Below are positions 54,691-64,000 of a stretch of DNA of 64,000 nucleotides, piece by piece. The position numbers and the translations under genes were made by a program. The notes beneath the pieces were generated by a model. The model made no database searches. It worked only from the letters and a program-made list of their open reading frames with translations, and had not been told where the DNA came from. Every line of letters starts with the position of its first letter. The stretch's first letter is position 1. The stretch comes from Taxillus chinensis (taxonomy: Eukaryota; Streptophyta; Magnoliopsida; Santalales; Loranthaceae), in contig CM042088.1 in the NCBI GenBank assembly GCA_023512835.1, positions 12,082,078 to 12,146,077 on the forward strand, read 5' to 3'.

Positions 54691-55601
54691 CACTATACTT
54701 ACCAGAGCAAACATCAAATTCTCTGGAGCAAGCAAAAGAGGAGAAGGAAGAGGACATACCTCCAGTTCCAGAACTGAAGGAACTGCCTGGACACCTAAGG
54801 TATGAATTTCTAGACTCTACAAATAAATTTCCAGTTATAGTTGCTGCTAATATAAATGATGTATAGTGCACTCAACTGCTAGAAACCCTTAGGAAACACA
54901 AAAAGGCCCTGGGGTGGAACATTGAAGACATTAGGGGTATAAGTCCAGGGATTTGTATGCACAAAATTCTAATGAATGATGACTTTAAACCCACAGCTGA
55001 AATACAAAGAAGATTAAACCCTGCCATGAAAGAAGTAGTAAGAAAAGAAATTCTAAAATGGAAAAATGCGGGTATAATTTATGCTATTTCAGATAGTGAG
55101 TGGGTGAGTCCGTTTCATGTTGTGCCCAAGAAAGGGGGTATGACAGTGATTAAAAATGAGAAGAATGAATTGATCCCATCTCGGACTGTGACGGGATGGA
55201 GAGTGTGTGTTGACTATAGGAAGTTGAATAAGGCCACCAGGAAGGATCACTTTCCCCTTCCTTTCACTGACCAGATGTTGGATAGGTTAGCTGGCTATAG
55301 TCACTACTGCTTTTTAGATGGATACTCCGGGTATAATCAGATCATGGTTAAACTCGAAGACCAAGAAAAGAGCACTTTCACGTGCCCCTTTGGCACCGTT
55401 GCTTTTAGGAGGATGCCATTTGGGCTATGCAATGCAACTGCCACCTTGTGCATGATGGCCATTTTCCAGGGCCTGGTGGAAGAGATCATGGAGGTTTTCA
55501 TGGATGACTTTTCGGTGTTTGGTTCCTCCTACCAACAGTGTTTGAAAATTTTAGATGTGGTCTTAGAAAGAAGTGAGGAGAAGGAACTAGTCCTAAATTG
55601 A
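54690..55601 (+). pseudogene. pol: Athila-like reverse transcriptase, second copy
   Basis: Homologous to 28800-29690. LKELPGHLRYEFLDSTN, a TAG near 54865, then an open frame 54957-55601 with VCVDYRKLNKATRK, FLDGYSGYNQIM and FMDDFSVFG. A short deletion removes two codons after NATAT (FQR in the relative). TGA at the end in LVLN. Catalytic acids retained. No gag or protease precede it. Confidence 0.9.
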
Positions 55602-56380
55602 GAAAAATGCCATTTTATGGTAACTGAGGGGATAGTTCTAGGGCACAAGGTGTCTTCACAAGGTTTGGAGGTGGACAAGGCAAAAATCTCCACTATTGAG
55701 ACTTTGCCACTCCAACAAATGAAAAAAGGGTGAGAAGTTTCCTTGGCCATGCTGGCTTTTATAGGAGATTCATTAAGGACTTCTCTAAAATTGCAAAACC
55801 CATGAGTAGGCTGTTAGAGAAGGACACAAGCTTTGAGTTCAATGCAGATTGCTTAGAAGCTTTCAACATCCTCAAGGGTAAGTTAGTCACTGCATCAGTT
55901 ATAGTCACACCAAACTGGGCTCAGCCTTTTGAGCTAATGTGTGACGCAAGTGATTATGCTGTGGGGGTAGTCTTAGGGCAAAGACGTGATAAGGTGTTTA
56001 GGGTCATTTACTATGCTAGTAAGACCTTAGATGATGCTCGACAGAACTACACCACCACTGAAAAGGAGTTGCTGGCCATGGTTTATGGCTGCAACAAGTT
56101 TAGACCCTACCTTTTTGGGTTTAAAGTAATTGTTTAAACTGATCATGCAGCTTTGAAATATTTATTTGCTAAAAAGGAAGCTAAGCCACGCTTGATTAGG
56201 TGGGTACTCCTTTTACAGGAATTTGATCTTGAAATGAGAGACACAAAGGGAGCCCTAAATTCTGTGGTAGACCACCTCTCCCGTGTGGAGAATGCACCTA
56301 AATCTCTACCCATTGTAGATTACTTTCCTGATGAGAAGTTGTTTGAGGTGCACCAGCTTCCTTAGTTTGCTGATATAGCA
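55602..56380 (+). pseudogene. pol: Athila-like RT connection and RNase H, second copy
   Basis: RSFLGHAGFYRRFIKDFS, then [17 protein letters not shown] (catalytic Asp), [13 protein letters not shown] (Glu) and a broken TDHAALKYL, where TAA at 56135-56137 replaces the Tyr codon before TDH. Further stop at 56363-56365. The frame is more continuous here than in the complete element, which allows the indels of the latter to be located. Confidence 0.88.
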
Positions 56381-57228
56381 AACTATTTAGCCACTGGGTT
56401 TATACCCAAGCAATTGGACTACCATCAGCGAAAGAGGTTGGTAGTGGATGCTAAGAAATACATTTGGGAAGACCCTATTCTCTATAGGAGGTGTCCAAAC
56501 CAAATAATTAGAAGGTGTGTCCTTGAGGAGGAGATAGATGACATAATATACCATTGTCATTCATCACATTATGGGGGCCACTTTGGGGTACAGAGAACTA
56601 TGGCTAAGATCATGCAGTGTGGCTTCTATTGGCCTCACATGGTGAAAGACACCTATGTCTAAAGGGTAGGTGGTCTGTCTAGGAAGAATGAGATGCCATT
56701 AATTGGAATTCTTCCAGTTGAAATTTTTGATATATGGGGCATTGATTTATGGGGCCATTCCCCAATTCTGATGGGTATTCATATATCCTATTGGCTGTGG
56801 ATTATGTGTCAAAGTGGGTAGAAGCTATACCAACCAGAGTGAATGATGCTAGAGTAGTGACTCATTTCCTTACCAAAAACATCTTTAGCCGATTTGGGAC
56901 ACCAAGGGCTATAATTAGTGATGAGGGTAGTCACTTCTGCAATAAATTGTTTGACAAGTTGTTGAACAAATATGGGGCAACTCATAGGAAGTCTTTAGCT
57001 TACTACCCACAAGCTAATGGACAAGCAGAGGTGTCCAACAGAGAGATTAAAGCCATTTTAGAGAAAACTATTGGAGCAAATAGGAAAGACTGGTCTCAAA
57101 AGCTTGTTGAAGCCTTATGGGCATATAGGACAGCCTATAAAACTCCCATTAGGATGTCACCTTACCGTATTCTTTATGGGAAGGCTTGTCACTTACCTAT
57201 GGAATTAGAGCACAAGGCTCACTGGGCC
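56381..57228 (+). pseudogene. pol: Athila-like integrase, second copy, 3' truncated
   Basis: HHCC N-terminus HCHSSHYGGHFGVQRTMAKI. Next to TYV a 24-bp deletion relative to 30773-30800 removes the CDRC zinc ligands and creates a stop. The core is open 56749-57228: [24 protein letters not shown] and [12 protein letters not shown], so the last two catalytic acids are intact. It stops in HKAHWAL, where the frame enters inverted LTR sequence; the GPY/F end is absent. Confidence 0.88.
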
Positions 57229-57627
57229 TTGAACGTCATATTCCCAATTGGCGTGCAGCTCCAAATTAGGTGAAATTCTTCCCCAAGCTTCCTTGCATCA
57301 TGTAGAAGGCTGGTATGCAGTAATATGCTTGCACGCCAATTGGTCCAATTGGCGTTCAAGGCCTTAGGCTCTGAAACGTCTGTGGAAGGTAGAGGACATC
57401 ATTCTAAGAAACTTTAGTTCTGCACGCCAATTAATTTGAGGCCATCTACTTGGTCAAAATTAATCTCCAAAACCTGACAAAACAGCCTAAAAGCGCATGT
57501 ATATGCAAATAGCATCTTCCTAGGGGTTAGAGCAAATATAAATGAAATATGATATAATAAGGCTCTAATCATGCTTTTAAACACCCTTAAATAGGCAATA
57601 GAATAACGACATAAATGCACGTTATCA
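57229..57627 (-). repeat. Athila-like LTR 5' part, minus strand
   Basis: Reverse complement of the first 400 bp of the Athila-like LTR, with AATTGGCGT-type motifs in place of CACGTG-type ones. Its outer end, the complement of TGATAACG, is at 57627. It abuts integrase sequence of opposite orientation at 57228, so the join is a rearrangement and not a normal element end. Confidence 0.85.
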
Positions 57628-59200
57628 AATACACCACACTTGAACCATTGCTTGTCCTCAAGCATGCAGAAATAAAATAAACACTCAGTCAAACTGGAAG
57701 AAAAATAAAATAACAATCAAGGAGAATCATTGTTTCCTAAGCATGCACTCTATCATGATGAAATGGGAATTTAAGCAACCAAAATGAGTCATAGCTTAGT
57801 TCATTCATATCCATATTCCTAAGTCCAACAACCATGCAATTTCAGCACTGAAAATTCAGATATCAACAAGTATTCAATGATAAAATAGCCCCTAGTTTCC
57901 CTTTAAGTTCTCACCAAGGATAAAGCTGCCTCACTCAAATATAAATTCTCTTTTTTCTCAATCTCAAGCCCAATGACAGTACCTAACAATTAACAAAGGA
58001 TTGGTAAACTCCTCACTATATTCGCCATCAGCTATTGATTAAGTACTTTCTAAGCAATCATAAGAGTTCCCTATTGTGCTCATCAAAGAAAACATACTCT
58101 CTATTCTACTTTATTTGAAACTCACACACTATTCAAATCTCGATAAACTCACACTCTACTCTAATAACTGATAAAACACACCTTGAGCCTAAGAATTGAG
58201 CTCAACACTCTCAAAACAAACAAAACTCAGCCATTGTGGCTACAAAACTAACTAATTACTCATATAAACATCAAGCCATTGTGGCTTTTATTTTGAATCT
58301 CTCTTTTCTTTTCTTTTTTTTTCTTTTGTTTTTTCACACTTCTTTTAAGTAATAACCTTACAAGGTTGCATTTTATGCTCTCCCTTGATGGATTATTCAC
58401 TCTTTTTTATTCATGCTCATTTTTTTTTGCTGCAATGAAATAACAATACTTACGAACACATAGGAAGACTGGATTTTTCTAATGCATACCCTTTTCACAA
58501 TGTGCATCACAGCCTTTCTTTTACTTTCCAACACCACAAAATAAAGAAAAGGATGTATAGACAATCAAAGTGACTTAGAGGCCTTGCACCCTAACTACAC
58601 ACCAAACACTAGGCACTAATAAGTAATCACATGCTTACTTGACTCCTACCATTAAATAACCAATGTTAACATCAGAGAAGAGTATGCAAACTATTACCCA
58701 TGCCCAAAAATGGCACTCAAGGGCTAAGAAGAAGCTTTTCTCATGTTTTCTTTTTATTTTCTTTGTCACTCAACTTTAAGGGTCACTAAGGTCTATCTTA
58801 GCATGTTATGCTTAGTTAATATTCAAACGTCAGCTCCAAAAACATGGTGATATCATTCAAAAGATAAAGACATGATTAAACCAAATCAGAGCACATTTTA
58901 ACTACTTTAACACCCTTATCACAACATGATACTAATGTGGCACAAAAAGTAAAATTTTTAGGCCAAAATTGCATACTTAATATCCATGTCTCCACATGCA
59001 AATCACTCAAGCAGGCAACTCAAACAATCATGCAAGACTAAATAAAACATGCAATCACACAACATAAAAGGCAAGCAAGTGGCTCAAGTCACTCCTCAAT
59101 ACACCACACTTAAAATATGCTATGTCCTCATGGCATGAAATAGGGAGTAGGAAAATACTTACCTCTTAGTTGGCAAGCTGTAGTAGTAGATAACATTGGC
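57628..59200 (-). other. Athila-like 3' region with C48 ORF tail, minus strand
   Basis: Reverse complement of 32589-34132 over its full length, including the AAGCCATTGTGGC segments and T/C-rich runs. At its right end (59157-59200) the complement reads the last codons of the C48 ORF (YYYSLPTKR) and the conserved GTAAGT at 59157-59162. The rest of the ORF is cut off by the chromovirus LTR at 59201; flank TTGGC would be one half of its target duplication. Confidence 0.8.
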
Positions 59201-61434
59201 TGTAAAGACTCGTATTTGGGCAGTCTTGAGAGATAGTCATTCTATGGGAATGTAACTATCTGGACGGTAGTGTAGCCGTCGATGTGAGCATTTTGACTGT
59301 ACTTGGGCCCGATTTTGAGTCGGGGCCCCGTTTGACCCGATTATTGACTTTCTCGGGGTTTATTGGTTGACCTTGCGTTTGAGCAGTCAATTTGGTTGGA
59401 AAATATCTGGATAGTGATGTGCTCGTCATTTCGAGCGTTTTGACAGTAATTGGGCTCAATTTAGAGTTCGTGACCTCGGGAGGTCAATTGATATTTTTGG
59501 AATTTATTAATGAAAGAAAATACAGAAATATAAATAGGGGAAAGAGAGCTTCCACGTTACGTTTCAGCGTTTCTGCATCTGCGTTGGAGAGCTTAGAGAG
59601 AGAAAGAGAGAAGGAAGCTTGGAGCCTTCGATTTGGGGCGTTTTGAGCTCGTTCAAGCATCAAGAATCATTCCAGGTAGGTGTTCCATTGATTCTTCACC
59701 CTTTTCTTGCTGTTTTTTTGGATTAACATGTAAGAATTTGATGAAATCATGCAAATTCGTGTTGAACCCTAGAATTTGGGGAAAAACTAATTTTGGGTTG
59801 AATCTTGTATTTAAAATGCGTTCTGAGGGGTAAGACGTGATTTAAAACCTAATATATAGTATTAGGTATGAGTTTTATGAGATTCCGAAAGGTCTGGAGG
59901 TTTCTGGGTTGAATCCAGGCAAGAAACAGGTGAAAAACGATGATGAACAGTAACTGTCGTGAACTGGGTAGAGAACAGCTGATGAGATCGACTGGAAATT
60001 GAAAATTTCGAATGTGCAGTTTCGAAGGTTCGAAGGTAGGTTCGATGTAGTGTAATTTCGAGTGTCGAATGTGCAATTTTCGAGTATCGTTTCGCAGGTA
60101 CTTCGAAGGGAGTTTCGAAGGCAGTTCATGGGTACTTCGAAGGTAGTTTTCGAAGGTAGTTCGAGTGTAGGTCCGAGGGTCGAAGGCAGTCCGAAAAGAG
60201 ATTCGAAAATACAGATTCGAAAATGTAGTTTCACTGGCAGATTCGAAATACAGTTTGACTGGACTGGACCTATTTACATTGTAACCTATACCCATCTACA
60301 GATTTAAGTATACACTTAAGTTACAATGTAAATAACGAAATACCCTCCCATTTGGATTCAAAGAAAAATACTAGAAAAATTAATTCTCACTATTTCAAAA
60401 TGTGAAAATTGGGATTTAGTGTAAAATCTCGGAAAAACCCAAAAGTTCGTAGTGGTGAATTTTTGGAAAGTGGGGTTAGACATCTCAGAAAAATCCCCAA
60501 AAATCAGATTATCTTATTTATGATAAGGGAACCCAATGCCGGGACTTTTAATTACAAGAAAATAGCTGCTTTGGGTACTTCCTTCATAAATCAAGGGTTG
60601 AGGATTTACTTGTGAAGACTGGCTACAATTCTAAAGGAAATGTTGAGAATGACATGCCATACTAATGTTAGTATGTTGATGTGAGGTATTGGGGCATGGA
60701 CTCCGTGACTTGTTTGGGTTCTCACCGTGATGCACCGATGGTGCTATGTGGTTGACGTGGCAGGCATATGAACCGATGGCAGGCCTGTGTGGCGACTGTG
60801 GCCGGGCATATTGCGCTGTGGACAGGCTAAGGCCTGAGTTGAGCCGTTGAGCTTGTGGAGCTAGGGCTGAGTGCCCTGAGCTGGGATCCCATGGAGGATC
60901 GTGGACAAGTTGTCCTGATATTTGTTGCAGGCTGAGTCCTGATGTTTGTGCACACTACACGGTGCACGAGTACACTGAGCATATAGTATAGACTTATATG
61001 TGTTGCATGATGTGGAGTGTTAGGGTCACCTACTGAGCTTGCCGCTCACCCCTACTTGTTGTTTACCCTTTTCAGGTGTGACCCGAGACTAGTGGAGGAC
61101 TTTCTTCTAGGAGGACGCCCACTACTCTGATGTATGATACAGTTATATTCTGTATTGTTTTATGTGATATCCCGGACATGGGTCCGTAGACAGTTGTATT
61201 TGCATACTGTATGGTGTGATGTCTGTATGACTGTTTGACTCTTTGTATGCATGATGATATATGGGAAAGTACAGGATTACCCTTGGTGTATGACTGTACA
61301 GGGTTGCATATTTGAGACAGCACCCGCGGTGTAGTCTCTATTGGTGCTAGTCACCAACCCCTTGACCTTTCGGGTGCGGGCAAGGGGAAGTCATGTACCC
61401 GATTCCGGGTTCCCTGGAATTCGGGGGCGTGACA
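59201..61434 (+). repeat. 5' LTR of chromovirus-type element
   Basis: 2234 bp from TGTAAAGACTCG to GGGGCGTGACA. TATA box 59529-59536. TTCGAAGGTAG-type minisatellite at about 60000-60245, followed by a stem-loop with perfect 15-bp arms (60271-60285 and 60320-60334). CACCAACCCCTTGACC near the 3' end. Confidence 0.92.
60271..60334. repeat. Perfect stem-loop in chromovirus LTR
   Basis: TATTTACATTGTAAC and GTTACAATGTAAATA are exact inverted repeats separated by 34 bases. Conserved in three LTRs of the family in this window. A role in RNA folding, 3' end formation or dimerisation is possible but unproven. Confidence 0.8.
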
Positions 61435-61437
61435 ACT

Positions 61438-61450
61438 TGGTATCAGAGCA
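61438..61450 (+). promoter_or_regulatory. Primer-binding site, tRNA-iMet type
   Basis: TGGTATCAGAGCA three bases after the LTR end; first 12 bases match the usual complement of the initiator tRNA 3' end. Confidence 0.9.
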
Positions 61451-61873
61451 TGGTCTAGCGGACCTAGGTTAGTGAGGGGTGGTTAATTGATTCCATGTGA
61501 CTTGGAAAACTATAGGGAGGGCGCCTAATCAATGCAGTCCTTACATGTATTCTAGGTTATTTTGGTGTCAGTTAGATCATCCTAGGAGCATACATGGGGA
61601 TGGGGTGCATTGCTAGTGGTATGATTGTGTGCATATAGGGCACTAGCTTGTCCTTGTGTGTGATGTGCTTGTATGTGGTGCCAGGATGGCACGTGGCCGT
61701 GAGAGCTAGGACTTGATTGTGGTGTATCCTGAGGGGTGACACGATGCTATATGCATGGTATGGACCTACGGGTCGTGTGGTGAGAACCTACAAGTCGGTT
61801 GTGCCTTTGATGGCTGTTTGTGCTAACAGTGCTAGTATTGATTGTTTGATTGTTTGTTGTTGTGGCCAGTGTG

Positions 61874-62796
61874 ATGGCACCACCGAGGAGGGTTGTCCGA
61901 GGCCAGGGTCCGGCAGAGGAGCCCACGATAGAGTCGGGGCACCAGGGGCAGCAGAGCCCGCAGCAGAAGTCATTAGCTCCCGTTGTGGGACCTGATTTGA
62001 TGCAGGTGTTGATTCAGTTGCAAGAGGCCATGCAGGGTATGCAGGGCTCGATGAGAGATATGGCTAGAGAGGTGGATGAGCTGAAGAGGCAACAGCAGCC
62101 TCAGCAGCCACCACAGCCTCAACAGCAGGAGGCGAGGGTGGTGCAGGATGTGCACCAGCAGGAGGTCGTGATAGAGCCAGCACGACGAGGAGTAGATTGG
62201 GCTGCACAGTTTTTGAAACATGCACCCAGGACTTTCGAGGATGGTTCACGGCCTGAGGTAGCCGAGGACTGGATTAGATGGACAGAGGACATCTTTGAGA
62301 TGATTGGGGTGCCAGATGAGGAGCGGGTGCGCGTGGCGACGCACTATTTGTTGGGTATCCCACGCAGGTGGTGGGAATCCACTAGAGCTGTCCATGGCAG
62401 TCAGATGAGCTGGAGAGAGTTTGTTGAGCGCTTCTTTGGGGAGTATTTTCCCAGCTCGTTACAGTATGCTCGACGTAGAGAGTATTATGAGCTTGTACAG
62501 GGTAGCATGACTGTGGGGGAGTATGTGCAGGCCTTCACAGATTTGGGCGGTTTGCTCTGGAGTCTTGGGAAAAGGAAGGCCGGAAGATGCAGGACTTCAT
62601 TCAGGGCTTGCGGCCATCTTTGAAAAGACAGCTGGAACCGATGCAGTTGACCAGCTACCGGGAGGCGGTCGACAAGGCGCTCATTATTGAGTGAGGTCAG
62701 GATCAGGCGAGAGCCCAGAGGCCGGGCGGTTCGGTAGGTTCGAGTAAGAAGAGATAGAGTGGGGAGAGCAGTGCTCCTCAGCCTGAGAGGAGGCAG
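61874..62796 (+). pseudogene. gag: Gag of chromovirus-type element
   Basis: ATG at 61874 (MAPPRRV) preferred over an upstream ATG at 61850 because it matches the start of the related gag at 45590. A glutamine-rich stretch (QQQPQQPPQPQQQ) at about 75-90 is followed by FEDGSRPEVAEDWIRWTEDIF and RRWWESTRAVHGSQMSWREF, the capsid core. A single-base break near 62540 in a G run shifts the frame; the continuation reads QDFIQGLRPSLKRQLEP with TGA at 62692-62694 and TAG at 62755-62757. Two zinc knuckles follow in the next frame segment. Confidence 0.87.
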
Positions 62797-63650
62797 GTGC
62801 AGAGGGTTTCCAGCCAGGCGGTGGGACCCCGTGAGAGTTCAGCCAGCAGGAGGCCAGGTACCTATTGGAGTTGTGGTTTGACCGGGCATGTCTCGAGAGA
62901 CTGCCCAAGGAAAAAGATGACCTGTTTCCGATGCGGGAAAGTGGGGCATGGAGCTAGGGAATGTGTTACCCTTAGCTCAACCAGCAGTGTAGGCCCTCGT
63001 CCGAGAGATCACGGACAGAGGAGTGGGGCTCCGTCTCAGAGGTTAGTGCTGCCGGCACAGAGCACGCAGACGCGACCTGCGGTACAGCAGCCTCAGCGGG
63101 AGGCACAGGGTCATGTTGATCAGCGGGGCAAGGCCCCAATGGGCCAGGCTAGTGGCAGTGGACCACGAGGGAGGACTTTTGCCCTTACCAGTAGAGAGGC
63201 AGAGGTTCCACCAGTGGACGAGGCAGGAGCAGGACCTTCAGTGGTGAGAGGTACCATTATCATTTCTCATACTATTTGTTCAGTTTTGATTGATACTGGT
63301 GCTACCCATTCTTTCATTTCGTATGCTACGGTGGTTGGCTTGCAGTTGGACCAAGAGACAGTGAGTCAGTCTCTGATGGTTGCTTCACCTTTGGGTGGAA
63401 TTGTGATACTTTAGAGTATCTATCGTGCTTGTCAGGTAACACTTGGGGTTGTTAACCTGTTGTGTGATTTGTATATCATGGAGTTAGATGATTTTGATAT
63501 TATCCTGGGTATGGACTGGTTGGTCTTCGTGGAGGCCAAGATTGATTGTTTTCGACGGCGTATGACATTCCTCACGCCGGAGGGTACGCGAGGTATCTTT
63601 GTGGGTGAGGGGACCGAGGAGGCATGAAGGTTGGGACCTTTGAGACATGG
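62797..63650 (+). pseudogene. pol: Gag zinc knuckles and aspartic protease, chromovirus
   Basis: Open 62797-63414. First knuckle is YWSCGLTGHVSRDC, with Tyr for the first Cys; the second, CFRCGKVGHGAREC, is intact. Protease motif LIDTGATHSFI has Asp166 (counted from 62797). TAG at 63412-63414, then the same frame continues with LDDFDIILGMDWLVF and KIDCFRRRM and a TGA near 63624. Stops look like point changes. Confidence 0.85.
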
Positions 63651-64000
63651 GTGGGGTGATGTGACCCACCAGTTAGCCAGCTTGACGTTGGTTGACAGGA
63701 GGAGAGAGGGGAAGGCTGTTTTGCCACCCATTGTAGATCAGTTCCCGGATGTGTTTCCCGAGGACTTGGTCAGTTTGCCACCCGTGAGGGAGGTAGATTT
63801 TTCGATCGAGTTGTTGCCAGGGACAACACCGATCAGGTTAGCAGCCTACAGGATGGCACCGACAGAGCTTAGAGAGCTCAAGAGACAGATAGATGATCTA
63901 TTGGCACGAGGCTTTATCAGGCGGAGTAGCTCACCGTGGGGCGCTCCAGTGTTGTTCGCCAAGAAGGCAGATGGTTCACTTCGGCTATGTATAGACTACT
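63651..64000 (+). CDS. pol: Start of chromovirus reverse transcriptase
   Basis: [20 protein letters not shown], then [39 protein letters not shown] and [11 protein letters not shown] at the window end. These are the N-terminal RT motifs; the catalytic Asp residues lie outside. No break seen in this part. Confidence 0.88.

Larger units (their letters stand above)
59201..64000 (+). mobile_element. Chromovirus-type gypsy retrotransposon, runs off window
   Basis: 5' LTR (59201-61434), iMet PBS, gag, protease and the start of RT, interrupted by the window edge. Closely related in LTR to the solo LTR at 13910-16349 and to the nested host LTR. Inserted in the C48 tail of a minus-strand Athila-like element. 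Lineage (Tekay/Del-like) is inferred from LTR length, PBS and gag; the chromodomain would lie beyond the window. Confidence 0.88.

Noticed and set aside
1..64000. Host protein-coding genes
   Set aside because: Every open frame above about 150 codons is explained by gag, pol or ORF2/C48 sequence of an LTR element or by the antisense of one.

Overview
This window is plant nuclear DNA made almost entirely of LTR retrotransposons. I found no host protein gene, tRNA gene or rRNA gene. The evidence for a flowering plant is the set of families: Athila-like and Tat/Ogre-like Ty3/gypsy elements, a chromovirus-type (Tekay/Del-like) gypsy family with 1.9-3.1 kb LTRs, and very long SIRE-like Ty1/copia elements. 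Their primer-binding sites are of tRNA-iMet type (TGGTATCAGAGC) or of the Athila type (TGGCGCCGTTGCC). The species cannot be named from this sequence. The dense nesting suggests pericentromeric or other gene-poor heterochromatin.

Layout. 1-5.5 kb: 3' half of an Athila-like element on the minus strand (LTR, 3' region, Ulp1-like C48 protease pseudogene), scrambled by a 150-bp filler and an extra LTR piece. 5.5-9.85 kb: 5'-truncated Tat/Ogre-like element on the plus strand (RNase H, integrase, 14 x 29-bp minisatellite, 3' LTR). 9.85-13.4 kb: a second Athila-like 3' half on the plus strand (C48 pseudogene, 3' region, LTR), facing away from the first. 13.4-19.2 kb: minus-strand SIRE-like copia pol remnant, split by a 2.4-kb solo chromovirus LTR. 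19.2-23.6 kb: minus-strand copia unit with LTR, C48-like pseudogene and a second LTR-like block. 23.8-24.3 kb: chromovirus LTR fragment.

24.3-54.2 kb is one chromovirus LTR split by three separate insertions, each with target-site duplications: a complete 11.0-kb Athila-like element (24643-35645, TSD cagtg, near-identical LTRs), a solo LTR (35670-37598, flanks ctaat), and a 13.85-kb SIRE-like copia (38306-52158, TSD tggga). The copia element contains a 507-bp TRIM-like element and a truncated chromovirus copy (43314-48046). It has lost its own reverse transcriptase but keeps a long ORF2 ending in a C48 domain. 54.7-59.2 kb: Athila-like pol joined to an inverted Athila-like 3' end. 59.2-64 kb: another chromovirus (LTR, PBS, gag, protease, start of RT) running off the window.

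How the parts work together: gag forms the particle; protease, RT, RNase H and integrase carry out copying and insertion; LTRs supply promoter and terminator. All pol genes seen here are truncated, frameshifted or stopped, so no element looks autonomous as written, although many single-base breaks in the youngest element may be base-calling errors. The most notable theme is a cysteine-protease (C48/Ulp1-like) ORF in the env-like position of both gypsy and copia elements, seen as four substantial copies and two terminal remnants.
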